Source: Flavobacteriales bacterium UBA2669
Lineage (GTDB): Bacteria > Bacteroidota > Bacteroidia > Flavobacteriales_E > Vicingaceae
Reading direction: 5' to 3'
DNA length: 64,000 nucleotides
NCBI GenBank assembly: GCA_002359215.1
Contig: DEMN01000013.1
Span: 124,001 to 188,000 of the forward strand
Position 1 is the first letter of the stretch; every line of letters begins with the position of its first letter. A program made the translations under genes and the position numbers. Shown here piece by piece: positions 25,478 to 34,176 of the stretch. Below the pieces are notes generated by a model that was given only the letters and a program-made list of their open reading frames with translations, was not told the origin of the DNA and did no database searches.

Positions 25478-25887
25478 TGCTTAAAAAAATTTTCTGCTTC
25501 TTTATCAATATAGTTTCCTCCTTGAGCAACTAAATTTATTGCTTTTGCTACAATATTTTTATCACTCTCTTTAAGCATATAACCAGATGCTCCTGACTTT
25601 ATCATATCTTTAATATAGCTTTCTTCCAAATGCATAGTGAGGGCTATTATTTTTAACTCAGGAAATTTTTCTTTTATTAATTTAGTAGCTCCAATTCCAT
25701 TTAGCTTAGGCATACTAATATCCATAAGAATAACATCAATATTTTCGGCATTATTTTCTACGTACTCAACAGCTTCTAATCCATTTTCAGCTTCAGCAAT
25801 AACATTAAATTCGGGAACAGTTCTAAGCATTAATTTTATTCCATTTCTAATTATTTGATGGTCGTCTACTATTAATATGTTTATCAT
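25474..25887 (-). CDS. Receiver-only response regulator (no output domain)
   Basis: The 137-residue CheY-like product has acidic pocket residues D8/D9, phosphoacceptor D56 in VILMDISMPKLNG, and Lys in YMLKESDK. It closely parallels the receiver of the NarL-type regulator at 17679, but the helix-turn-helix is missing. The frame stops in FFKH just where the linker to a LuxR domain would start, and it overlaps the end of bioB by 4 bp. It therefore looks like a regulator that lost its C-terminal domain, or a single-domain phosphate shuttle. It is 62 bp downstream of the kinase gene and is probably its partner. Confidence 0.9.
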   Translation of the reverse strand: MINILIVDDHQIIRNGIKLMLRTVPEFNVIAEAENGLEAVEYVENNAENIDVILMDISMPKLNGIGATKLIKEKFPELKIIALTMHLEESYIKDMIKSGASGYMLKESDKNIVAKAINLVAQGGNYIDKEAENFFKH

Positions 25888-25949
25888 TTTTATATATTTT
25901 TATTTTGTTTATCTGTTATTAGTTCATGTTTAAAACTTCAAACCCCAAT

Positions 25950-28900
25950 CTATTTATCAAAAAAACTAACCGGAACAATAATGCTAACTTCTGTGCCATT
26001 TTTAACTTTTTCATTTATCTTAAAAGTTCCAGAAAGATAATCGAGTCTTGTTTCAATATTTTTTAGTCCTATACCCTTACTACCATTGTTTTTAAGATTT
26101 TTAAATAAACCTACTCCATTGTCTTTCACTTTAATATGCAATAGGTTATTATCTAAATTTAAGTTTATTGAAGCTTTATTAGCTTTTGAGTGCTTTAAAA
26201 TATTAGTAATTAATTCCTGAATTACTCTATATAGAGCTTTTTCTTGTTCTCCTTCAAACCTTACCCCTTCTATATTGTGTTTAAAAGTAAAAACTAAGGA
26301 CTTATCAAGCATATTAACATTATTAATAGCATCATCTATTGCTTGAGCTAACCCAAACTGGGCTAAAACTCTTGTCATTAACCCATGAGAAACATTTCTT
26401 GCTTCTTGAATAGATGCTGTCAACAATTTCATGGAATTATTGTACACATCTAAAATTGGTTCATCTAATTTTTCCATGTCTTCTTGCAATGAACTTAAAT
26501 TCATTTTAGATGCTAATAATATTTGTCCTAAGCCATCATGTAATTCTTTCGCAAAATTTTCTTTTTCTTTTTCTTGGGCATCTATTACATCTCTAATTCT
26601 ATTTAACTTTACTTGTTTAACCTCTGTAATATCTTGCTGTACATTAATAAAATAAGATACTTTATTATAAATATCTCTAATAGGAATTATTGTAGAATAT
26701 ATCCAGTAAATAGTACCATCTTTTCTTTTATTTCTTACTTCACCACTCCATACATCTCCTTTTAAAATAGTGTTCCACATTTCTGTAAAAAACTCTTTAG
26801 GATGGAAATTAGAATTAAAAATTTTGGTACTAGCATCTATTAATTCTTTTTTAGAGTATCCTGATTTTTTAGAAACATTTTCACTCACATTCATTATTTT
26901 ACCTGCCAAATCAACATAAATAACATTTGTTGTATAGTGCAATGCATTTTCTAAATCAATAGCTTTTTGTATGGCCTCATTACTTTTCGTTATATCAGTT
27001 ATAAAAGCAATAAAGTATCCTTGTTCATTTTCACTTTCAAGTATTTTTTTAATAAATACTTTACAATAAAATATTTTATTTTCCTTGTGAGGGATAATTT
27101 TTTCTACTATAACACTTTTTTTATTAATACCATCTAACTTTCTAATTTCTTTAATTGTTTCATTATTTTCGTTATATTGTAGTGTTTCTAAAATTGAACT
27201 TTCAAGTAATTCAGATTTAGTAAATCCAGATATAGCTGTCATTCTTTTATTAACATCTATTATCTTAAAATTTTCATCAAATAACACAATTCCATCATTA
27301 GAGTTATTAAATATATTTCTGTAATTTTTCTCTTGTTCTACTAATTTAGCCTTAGATGCCTCCAACTTTTTTTGAGCATAATGTTTTTCAGTTATATCTT
27401 GAGCATTAAAAACAATCCCCTGTACAACATTGTTTGTTAGTTGATTATTTAAAGTAAAATTTATAATTCGTGTTTCACCATCTTTATTTATAACTTTTAC
27501 CGTATCAGAATTATTATTTCTTATCCGATGAGTTGTTTTATAAAAATTTTGTTTAACCTGTTGAATATAATACTCTGGAACAAAATCAACAAAAGACTTT
27601 CCTATCATTTCATAAGAATTATATCCTAAAATACTTTTAACCGATTCAGATATATATTGCATTATACCATTAACATCAACAATTCCAATAACTTCATGAG
27701 AACTTTCTACTAAGGTTCTAAAGTATTTTTCTTTCTCCACTAAACTTTTTTGCCATTGCTCTCTTTCCACTATCATTGATAATTGAGTAGAAACAAACTC
27801 AAGCAATTCCAAATCACTATTGCAAATTGTTTTTGAGGTGGTGTAAGACATAACCGTTAAAGCTCCTACCACTTTTCCTTCATTTCTTATAGGGAAGGAG
27901 ACTAATGATTTTGGTACAGTTCTATGAACTTTTAATCTATTTCTTGATATTAATTCATGTAACTCGCCTTCATTTTGAATTATAGATGATTTACATGAAA
28001 TAATGTATTCAAAAAAACCAGTAAAATTAAATTCTTTTTCTATATTAAAATCAATCTTATTATTTTCTCCATCAGCATGAACCGGAAAAAATATAGTTTT
28101 TTCTACTTCATCAAAAAATGAAATGTAAAAATTAGATACATTAGTAACTCTCCCTAGCATTTTATATAAATACTCAGATATAGTATTTATATCAATTGTT
28201 CTTCGTTGCGATTTTTTGGCTACAACATAAGCTATTTCTTTTCTTATTTCTTCATTAATAGATTCTGTAATATCCCTACCAAACAACCTAATTTCTGTTG
28301 GAACACCGTTTTCATCAGATATTAATTGGGCATTTACTTTAGCATAAATTAAATCTTGATTTTTTTTTACAAAGGTTAATGGAAAATTTACAACTTTTTT
28401 ATCTACAAAAAGTTTTTGATAAAATGCTTTCCTTTGATTCAAATCAAAATACAAAATGCCTGGTGGCTTCCCTATTAAATCTTCGGGTTTATATCCTGAA
28501 ATCTTAAATGCAGAGGGTGATGCTTCAATTATTTCATTACCATCATCCGTAATTTTTGTTCTAATAAAAACATCTTGCAATTCTTCAATTATATTTTTAT
28601 ACTTTTCTTGTTCTATAAATAAATTATTTTCATATAATTTTCTTTCACACTCTCCTCTCAACCTAGGTGTAAAAATAGAAAGTACTTGTTTCATGTCCTC
28701 TTGTTCTTCTTCATCTATAGTTCTATCATGCATTAATACTATAGCTCCAACAGGAATTTTATTCTCATTATGTAATAATATTCCAACATAACTTTGAATA
28801 TCATATTTTTTTAATTCAATATCATCCGGAAAAATAGTTTGAACATTCTTTGGAAACATAGAAAAATGGTCTCTTAATAAAACTCCACTTGGAGAATTTT

Positions 28901-29600
28901 CTATGTCACAAATAATATTATCTAATTGTTTATGATTATCCATAAATACAATGGAGCTAATTTGCTTCAAATTTTTATCATAAGTCCCAATAAAACAATA
29001 CTTCATTTTAAACTCTTCTATAAAAAAATTAGCAAGATGTTTAAAATACTGATCTCCATAACTTACATCTAGTTTATTTTTCACAAAATCTGCATATCGT
29101 TGCATTCTTTTTTCATGAATAACTAATCCTATAGTATTACATATAGAGGTAATTTCATTTACTGTAGTTTCATAATAATATAATTCATCTTTTAAATAAA
29201 GTGTTAAAACACCATAACAATTATCTTTATAATTAATAGGAAAAGAACATATATTTTTTTCCGTAAGTATTACCTTATTATCTTGAATTTTTTCAACATC
29301 TTTTTTAAATTGATGCGTAATTGAACATAAGGCTTTTCCACATACACAATCTTTTTTTCTAATATTTCCACATTCCTGAAGTACTGCTTCATCTATATTT
29401 TTATGAGCAATAACTTTCATAAACTCATTATTTCTTTTCAGAAATATTATTCCTTTATTCAAAAAACCTAATAATTCTATTTCATCAACAATAATATCTA
29501 AAGATTTTGTCAAAAAAGTATCAATGTCTTTTTCTTTAGTGGTAATTTCTAATAATTTGTTAATTACTTTTTGAAGCGAAAAGTTAGCTTGTTCTATCAT
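25950..29600 (-). CDS. Multi-PAS/GAF sensor histidine kinase (HisKA_3, NarX-like)
   Basis: The 1216-residue sensor kinase lacks obvious membrane helices, so it is probably cytoplasmic. The approximate order is GAF (20-165, with a Cys-rich CVCGKALC stretch), GAF (170-320), PAS (335-455), GAF (460-615), PAS (625-745), PAS (755-880), PAS (890-1005), HisKA_3 and HATPase. The phosphoacceptor is H1021 in KELHDGLGQILLASK. ATP-lid motifs DNGVGL and GSKGIGLKNIETRL are visible. The Cys cluster in the first GAF domain could bind metal or respond to redox, but this is inference. It is upstream of the receiver-only regulator on the same strand. The signal and targets are unknown. Confidence 0.92.
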   Translation of the reverse strand: MIEQANFSLQKVINKLLEITTKEKDIDTFLTKSLDIIVDEIELLGFLNKGIIFLKRNNEFMKVIAHKNIDEAVLQECGNIRKKDCVCGKALCSITHQFKKDVEKIQDNKVILTEKNICSFPINYKDNCYGVLTLYLKDELYYYETTVNEITSICNTIGLVIHEKRMQRYADFVKNKLDVSYGDQYFKHLANFFIEEFKMKYCFIGTYDKNLKQISSIVFMDNHKQLDNIICDIENSPSGVLLRDHFSMFPKNVQTIFPDDIELKKYDIQSYVGILLHNENKIPVGAIVLMHDRTIDEEEQEDMKQVLSIFTPRLRGECERKLYENNLFIEQEKYKNIIEELQDVFIRTKITDDGNEIIEASPSAFKISGYKPEDLIGKPPGILYFDLNQRKAFYQKLFVDKKVVNFPLTFVKKNQDLIYAKVNAQLISDENGVPTEIRLFGRDITESINEEIRKEIAYVVAKKSQRRTIDINTISEYLYKMLGRVTNVSNFYISFFDEVEKTIFFPVHADGENNKIDFNIEKEFNFTGFFEYIISCKSSIIQNEGELHELISRNRLKVHRTVPKSLVSFPIRNEGKVVGALTVMSYTTSKTICNSDLELLEFVSTQLSMIVEREQWQKSLVEKEKYFRTLVESSHEVIGIVDVNGIMQYISESVKSILGYNSYEMIGKSFVDFVPEYYIQQVKQNFYKTTHRIRNNNSDTVKVINKDGETRIINFTLNNQLTNNVVQGIVFNAQDITEKHYAQKKLEASKAKLVEQEKNYRNIFNNSNDGIVLFDENFKIIDVNKRMTAISGFTKSELLESSILETLQYNENNETIKEIRKLDGINKKSVIVEKIIPHKENKIFYCKVFIKKILESENEQGYFIAFITDITKSNEAIQKAIDLENALHYTTNVIYVDLAGKIMNVSENVSKKSGYSKKELIDASTKIFNSNFHPKEFFTEMWNTILKGDVWSGEVRNKRKDGTIYWIYSTIIPIRDIYNKVSYFINVQQDITEVKQVKLNRIRDVIDAQEKEKENFAKELHDGLGQILLASKMNLSSLQEDMEKLDEPILDVYNNSMKLLTASIQEARNVSHGLMTRVLAQFGLAQAIDDAINNVNMLDKSLVFTFKHNIEGVRFEGEQEKALYRVIQELITNILKHSKANKASINLNLDNNLLHIKVKDNGVGLFKNLKNNGSKGIGLKNIETRLDYLSGTFKINEKVKNGTEVSIIVPVSFFDK

Positions 29601-29807
29601 TTAATTTTTTATCAATAATTGTTGTCATAAAGTTACTACTCAAGTGGATTTGTTTTTTACGGCTTATCACTTAAATTATTCCTATTTGTTTAAGTATAAT
29701 TACTTAATCTGAAATGTGTAAAATCCACTTATCATTTATTATTAAGCTTACACTAAAAATCTTACTTTAGCCATGTAAAATTGATAACACTATCAGTAAA
29801 CAAAAAA

Positions 29808-30917
29808 ATGCTCGACCACAATAAATTTATAAACGAACGGATTAGTAAAAGTATATCCTACAATGCTTTTAGAACACTTCAGCATAATAAAAATTTAATT
29901 GATTTTTGCTCTAATGATTATTTAGGTTTTGCTAAAGAAGCAGTAATTCACCATATAAACAATAACACACCTAAACTCTTAAATTATGGAGCAACAGGTT
30001 CACGATTAATTTCCGGAAATTATGAATTAACCGAAGAAACAGAAGTTTTTTTAGCCAACTTTTATAACACTTCTATTGCTCTAATTTTCAATTCGGGCTA
30101 TAATGCTAATATTGGACTCTTTCAATGTCTACCACAAAGAAACGATACTATTATTTATGATGAATTTATCCACGCCTCCATAAGAGATGGAATTAGGCTT
30201 AGTAATGCAACTCATTTCTCTTTTACTCATAATAACTTAACTGTATTAGAACAAAAACTAAGCAACGCTAAAGGATTGATATATGTGGTAGTTGAATCTG
30301 TTTATTCTATGGATGGTGACCATGCCTCACTCACCGAAATAGTTGCTATTTGTAAAAAATACAACGCTGCACTGATTGTAGATGAAGCACATGCTGTAGG
30401 TATTTTTGGTAATGGAAAAGGATTAGTGAGTGAGTTAGGCTTAGAAAATGACATTTTTGCTCGAATTGTAACTTTCGGAAAAGCTTTTGGTGTACATGGT
30501 GCAGCAATTTTAGGTAGTAATGAGTTACGAGATTATTTAATTAACTTCTCCCGAGCTTTTATTTATACTACAGCTTTACCGCTTCATAACATTATTACCA
30601 TAAAAAATGCTCATGAGTTTTTGCTTCAAAATTTATCAAGAATTGACCAATTAAAAGAACTCATAACTAACTTTAAATCTCAAATCTCAAATTTCAAATC
30701 TCAAATTATCTATTCAGATAGTCCTATACAATGTATTGTTGTTCCCGGTAATAACGAAGTTAAAGCAATGGCAGATAAACTACAACAAAATGGTTTCGAT
30801 GTAAGACCAATACTTTCTCCAACAGTTCCTAAGGGACAAGAACGTTTGAGAATTTGTTTGCATAGTTTTAATTCAAAAAAAGAAGTTGATAATTTAGTAA
30901 ATACATTAAAAATATAA
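29808..30917 (+). CDS. bioF: 8-amino-7-oxononanoate synthase
   Basis: PLP enzyme that joins pimeloyl thioester and alanine in biotin synthesis. I start at ATG 29808 and not at the TTG 27 bp upstream, giving 369 residues. Visible motifs are FCSNDYLGF-like (IDFCSNDYLGFAKE), GATGSRLISGN, ALIFNSGYNANIG, VVESVYSMDGD, LIVDEAHAVGIFG and the PLP lysine in VTFGKAFGVHGA. All belong to the alpha-oxoamine synthase family. It is followed 3 bp later by bioD. The segment NFKSQISNFKSQ in the C-terminal domain is a short internal repeat not usual for the family. The DNA there repeats TCAAATTTCAAATC-like units. Confidence 0.94.
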   Translation: MLDHNKFINERISKSISYNAFRTLQHNKNLIDFCSNDYLGFAKEAVIHHINNNTPKLLNYGATGSRLISGNYELTEETEVFLANFYNTSIALIFNSGYNANIGLFQCLPQRNDTIIYDEFIHASIRDGIRLSNATHFSFTHNNLTVLEQKLSNAKGLIYVVVESVYSMDGDHASLTEIVAICKKYNAALIVDEAHAVGIFGNGKGLVSELGLENDIFARIVTFGKAFGVHGAAILGSNELRDYLINFSRAFIYTTALPLHNIITIKNAHEFLLQNLSRIDQLKELITNFKSQISNFKSQIIYSDSPIQCIVVPGNNEVKAMADKLQQNGFDVRPILSPTVPKGQERLRICLHSFNSKKEVDNLVNTLKI

Positions 30918-30920
30918 TTA

Positions 30921-31532
30921 ATGAATTATTTTATAACAGGGATAGGAACCAACATAGGCAAAACAATCGTTTCAGCTATTTTAACCGAAGCCTTAGAAGC
31001 CGATTATTGGAAACCAGTGCAAGCAGGAGATTTAGAAAATTCGGATACTAATAAAGTAAAAAACCTTGTTAGCAATCAGAAATCTGTTTTTCATAAAGAA
31101 GCCTATTGTTTAACTCAACCAATGTCACCACATGCAGCTGCTAAAATGGATGGGATTGAAATAAATTTAAACGAAATTAAACCGCCTACAACCAACAATA
31201 AGCTAATAATTGAAGGTGCCGGAGGATTAATGGTCCCCTTAAATGACAAGGATTTAATTATTGATTTAATTGAAAAAATACCTGCTGAAGTAATTTTAGT
31301 TTCTCAAAACTATTTAGGAAGCATTAACCATACCTTGTTGAGCATAGAAAGCTTACAAGCTCGAAATATCAACATAAAAGGAATTATTTTTAATGGTGAG
31401 GAAAATACGGATAGCGAAGAATTTATTTTGTCCCATACAAAAGTTAACTGCTTAGGAAGAATAAAACAACACACTGTTATAAATAAAGAAGTAGCTTTGT
31501 CTTATAAAAACCATTTTCAATCACTTTTATGA
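30921..31532 (+). CDS. bioD: Dethiobiotin synthetase
   Basis: ATP-dependent enzyme that closes the ureido ring of dethiobiotin from 7,8-diaminopelargonate and CO2. The 203 residues have the P-loop GIGTNIGKT (residues 7-15), WKPVQAGD, TQPMSPHAAAKMDG and IIEGAGGLMVPL, all standard for BioD. It is 3 bp after bioF and overlaps the following flavoprotein by ATGA, so the three are one transcription unit. Confidence 0.95.
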   Translation: MNYFITGIGTNIGKTIVSAILTEALEADYWKPVQAGDLENSDTNKVKNLVSNQKSVFHKEAYCLTQPMSPHAAAKMDGIEINLNEIKPPTTNNKLIIEGAGGLMVPLNDKDLIIDLIEKIPAEVILVSQNYLGSINHTLLSIESLQARNINIKGIIFNGEENTDSEEFILSHTKVNCLGRIKQHTVINKEVALSYKNHFQSLL

Positions 31533-32755
31533 GCAGGCGACATGTTGATGTAATAATAATTGGAGGTGGTGCAGCCGGTTTTTTTGCTGCTATCAATATT
31601 GCCGAACTTCACCCTCACCTATCTGTTGCTATTTTAGAAAAAACTTCTCACTTATTAAAAAAAGTAAAAATTTCTGGTGGTGGAAGATGTAATGTAACAC
31701 ATGCTTGTTTTGAGCCTAAAGAACTAAGTAACTATTATCCCAGAGGGGGAAAAGAATTGTTAGGTGCTTTCTATCAGTTTCAACCACTTAATACTATTGA
31801 ATGGTTTGCATCAAAAAATATTGAACTAACAATTGAAAGTGACGGAAGAATGTTTCCTGTTTCCAACACTTCCGAAACCATAGTGAATTGCTTTTTACAC
31901 CTTGCTAAAAAGCATAAAATAGCCATAATTACTGAAACCAAAGTAGAAAAAATTTTACCCTTAACTGATGGCTTTGAACTAACTACCAACAACGGAGAAT
32001 TTACAGCAGAAAAAACTGTAGTAACCGCAGGAGGTTTTAACAAAGCAGAGCAATATCAGTTCTTAACCGATTTAGGACATACCATTCAACCACCAATTCC
32101 ATCTCTTTTTACATTTAATTTACCTCAACACCCCATTTGCGAACTTCAGGGAATTAGTGCAAACCATGTTGCTATAAAAATTAAAGAAAGTAACTACAAA
32201 GAAGAAGGTCCGTTATTAATTACCCACTGGGGAATGAGTGGTCCGGCAGTATTAAAACTAAGTGCTTGGGCAGCTCGTTTCCTGCAAGAAAAGAACTATA
32301 ACTTTACCTATTTTGTTAATTGGTTACCCAACTTATCCGCAGAACAAATTACAGCACAATTAACTGGCTTTAAAACTACGGTTGCTACCAAAAAAGTAAG
32401 CAATGCTTTTCCGTTTGATTTCCCTAAAAAATTAACCTTATATTTTTTGCAGAAAGCTACTATTGATGAACACCTCAATTGGGGAGATGTTTCTAAAAAA
32501 CAACTTCAACTTTTAACCAACATCTTAGCTGCCGATGAATATTTTTCTGAAGGAAAAACTACCTTTAAGCAAGAATTTGTTACCTGCGGAGGCATAAAAC
32601 TTAATGAAGTTAACTTTAAAACCATGGAAAGTAAACTACACCCCAACTTATTTTTTTCGGGAGAAGTGCTAGATATTGATGCCCTTACCGGAGGTTTTAA
32701 TTTCCAAGCAGCATGGACTACCGCATGGATTACCGCTCAACATATAAACAGCTAA
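31529..32755 (+). CDS. BaiN/RdsA-type FAD-dependent oxidoreductase
   Basis: A 408-residue flavoprotein of the HI0933-like (BaiN/RdsA) family. The FAD-binding GxGxxG motif is IIIGGGAAGFFAA, followed by LKKVKISGGGRCNVTH, GRMFPVSNTSETI, LLITHWGMSGPAVLKLS and the C-terminal GGFNFQAAWTTAW that closes over FAD. In this family the role is mostly unknown, and some members reduce bile-acid intermediates. Its start overlaps the end of bioD by 4 bp, but a link to biotin is not established. It is the last gene before the cobalamin operon. Confidence 0.9.
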   Translation: MSRRHVDVIIIGGGAAGFFAAINIAELHPHLSVAILEKTSHLLKKVKISGGGRCNVTHACFEPKELSNYYPRGGKELLGAFYQFQPLNTIEWFASKNIELTIESDGRMFPVSNTSETIVNCFLHLAKKHKIAIITETKVEKILPLTDGFELTTNNGEFTAEKTVVTAGGFNKAEQYQFLTDLGHTIQPPIPSLFTFNLPQHPICELQGISANHVAIKIKESNYKEEGPLLITHWGMSGPAVLKLSAWAARFLQEKNYNFTYFVNWLPNLSAEQITAQLTGFKTTVATKKVSNAFPFDFPKKLTLYFLQKATIDEHLNWGDVSKKQLQLLTNILAADEYFSEGKTTFKQEFVTCGGIKLNEVNFKTMESKLHPNLFFSGEVLDIDALTGGFNFQAAWTTAWITAQHINS

Positions 32756-32790
32756 TTTTATTTATGTTCATAAACATTTCATCATAAAAT

Positions 32791-32820
32791 TTTGCATTTT
32801 AAAATTTTGTTATACATTTG
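32791..32820 (+). promoter_or_regulatory. Promoter of the cobalamin operon
   Basis: TTTG at 32791-32794, an 18-nt spacer and TACATTTG at 32813-32820 form one of the best promoter matches in the window. The predicted start near 32827 lies right before the riboswitch. Confidence 0.8.
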
Positions 32821-32828
32821 CTGCGTTA

Positions 32829-32984
32829 TTGGTTTTCAGATTTAACGTCTGGAATTAATAGGGAATCAGGTGAAAAACCTGAACTGTACCCGCAACTGTA
32901 AGCTCTGTAAGTTTTTACATTTTGCCACTGATTAACCATCGGGAAGGCGTAAAAATAAGGAGAAAGTCAGGAGACCTGCCACTA
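32829..32984 (+). promoter_or_regulatory. Cobalamin (adenosylcobalamin/B12) riboswitch
   Basis: The conserved parts come in the family order: the GGAATTAATAGGGAATCAGG region, a GGTGAAAAACC hairpin (32869-32879), ACTGTACCCGCAACTGTAAG, GCCACTG, GGGAAGGC and the B12 box AAGTCAGGAGACCTGCC at 32964-32980. The sensor precedes the DUF4465 gene and should switch off the five-gene operon when cobalamin is plentiful. A coding reading of this stretch (a frame from 32922) is rejected. Confidence 0.96.
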
Positions 32985-33025
32985 ACAGAAGTGCTTCACT
33001 TCAAAATGCTTTCGGGAATAAAGGC

Positions 33026-33068
33026 GAAGAATTTTTCTAACAAAAATTTCTCTTCACTTTATTTTTTT
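33026..33068 (+). terminator. Candidate terminator in the riboswitch leader
   Basis: GAAGA-ATTTTT (33026-33036) can pair with AAAAAT and TCTTC (33042-33055) with a small bulge, followed by a T-rich run to 33068. A shorter hairpin GAAGTG-CTT-CACTTC lies at 32988-33002, just after the B12 box. Together they could form the expression platform. The stem is AT-rich, so this is tentative. Confidence 0.5.
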
Positions 33069-33152
33069 CAAAACAAGTTAACCAACTACTGCATTTATGT
33101 ATTTGATTGGCTTGAGTTAATTTATTTATTAACCTCATTAAAACAAAAAAAG

Positions 33153-34169
33153 ATGATGAGAAAAAAAATGAAATTGGCAAGCTCAGCTTTCCTCGGATTG
33201 ATGTTATCCGCAACTTACATCAACGCTCAAACAGTTTCAGATTTCGAAAATCTAAACTTACCTATTAACAGTTATTGGAATGGCTCAGACTACAGTGGAA
33301 CGCACATAAATGGTACTTTTTACAGTACATTTACTAGCGGAACAGCTGTTTTCCCTAATGTTTATGACACTGCATGGGGAGCTCCCGGATATTGGACGCA
33401 AGGTTTTGCATATTCAAATGTAACCGATAGTGTTACCTCTGGTTTTGGCAACTTATATGCCTCTAAAGCAGCTAGTGGCTACAACAACTCTGATAACTAT
33501 ATTGTTGCCCAAAATAATGCTGTTATTCAACTTTCCGGGCTTGCTCAAAATAATACGGTAACAGGTGTGTTTGTTACCAATAGCACTTATGCTGCCAACA
33601 GTATGAGAGATGGAGATGCTTTTGCCAAACAATTTGGAGGTGCTACAGGCAATGATCCCGATTGGTTTTTATTGACTATAAAAGGCTACACCAATGGTAA
33701 TATCACTACTGATAGTGTTAATTTTTATTTGGCAGATTATCGATTTGTTGACAACAACCAAGACTATATTGTTAAACAATGGCAATGGGTTGACTTAACT
33801 TCTTTAGGTAATGTGGATAGTTTAACCTTTTTATTAAACTCTTCTGATACCGGACAATGGGGAATGAATACACCTGCTTTTTTCTGTATGGATAATTTTA
33901 ATGACCAAACTGTTAATATTAATGAATTATCAGAAACTAATAACGTTAATTTTTATCCGAATCCTACAACTAGTTTTTTAACTATTACTAGTAATATTAA
34001 TCTAAATTCAATAGCATTAATAGATATTACAGGTAAAACCATTTTGGTTAAAAACAATCTTAACGATAGAAATTATACCATTAATTTAAGTGCTTTTGCT
34101 AACGGAATTTATTTTGTAAAATATACTACCGAAAATCAAACTGCAATTAAAAAAGTAATCAAAAACTAA
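33153..34169 (+). CDS. DUF4465 T9SS-sorted protein of the B12 operon
   Basis: First gene under the cobalamin riboswitch. The ATG at 33153 (or 33156) follows the leader. The earlier in-frame start at 32922 lies inside the riboswitch and is rejected. The 338-residue product has a signal peptide (ending YINAQ), a DUF4465 domain (FENLNLPINSYWNGSD, then WGAPGYWTQGFAYSN, PDWFLLTIKGY, FYLADYRF and a late FFCMDNF) and a C-terminal T9SS type A domain (FYPNPTTSFLTI, ITGKTILV, NGIYFVKY). DUF4465 proteins occur in B12-regulated operons of Bacteroidota. A role in binding corrinoid at the surface is inferred from context only. The next gene starts 7 bp downstream. Confidence 0.88.
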   Translation: MMRKKMKLASSAFLGLMLSATYINAQTVSDFENLNLPINSYWNGSDYSGTHINGTFYSTFTSGTAVFPNVYDTAWGAPGYWTQGFAYSNVTDSVTSGFGNLYASKAASGYNNSDNYIVAQNNAVIQLSGLAQNNTVTGVFVTNSTYAANSMRDGDAFAKQFGGATGNDPDWFLLTIKGYTNGNITTDSVNFYLADYRFVDNNQDYIVKQWQWVDLTSLGNVDSLTFLLNSSDTGQWGMNTPAFFCMDNFNDQTVNINELSETNNVNFYPNPTTSFLTITSNINLNSIALIDITGKTILVKNNLNDRNYTINLSAFANGIYFVKYTTENQTAIKKVIKN

Positions 34170-34176
34170 ACAATTA

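Noticed and set aside
29781..29807. Earlier TTG start for bioF
   Set aside because: ATG at 29808 gives the usual length, and the extra nine residues match nothing in the family.
32922..33152. N-terminal extension of the DUF4465 protein from a TTG at 32922
   Set aside because: It lies inside the cobalamin riboswitch and leader. The signal peptide begins at 33153.
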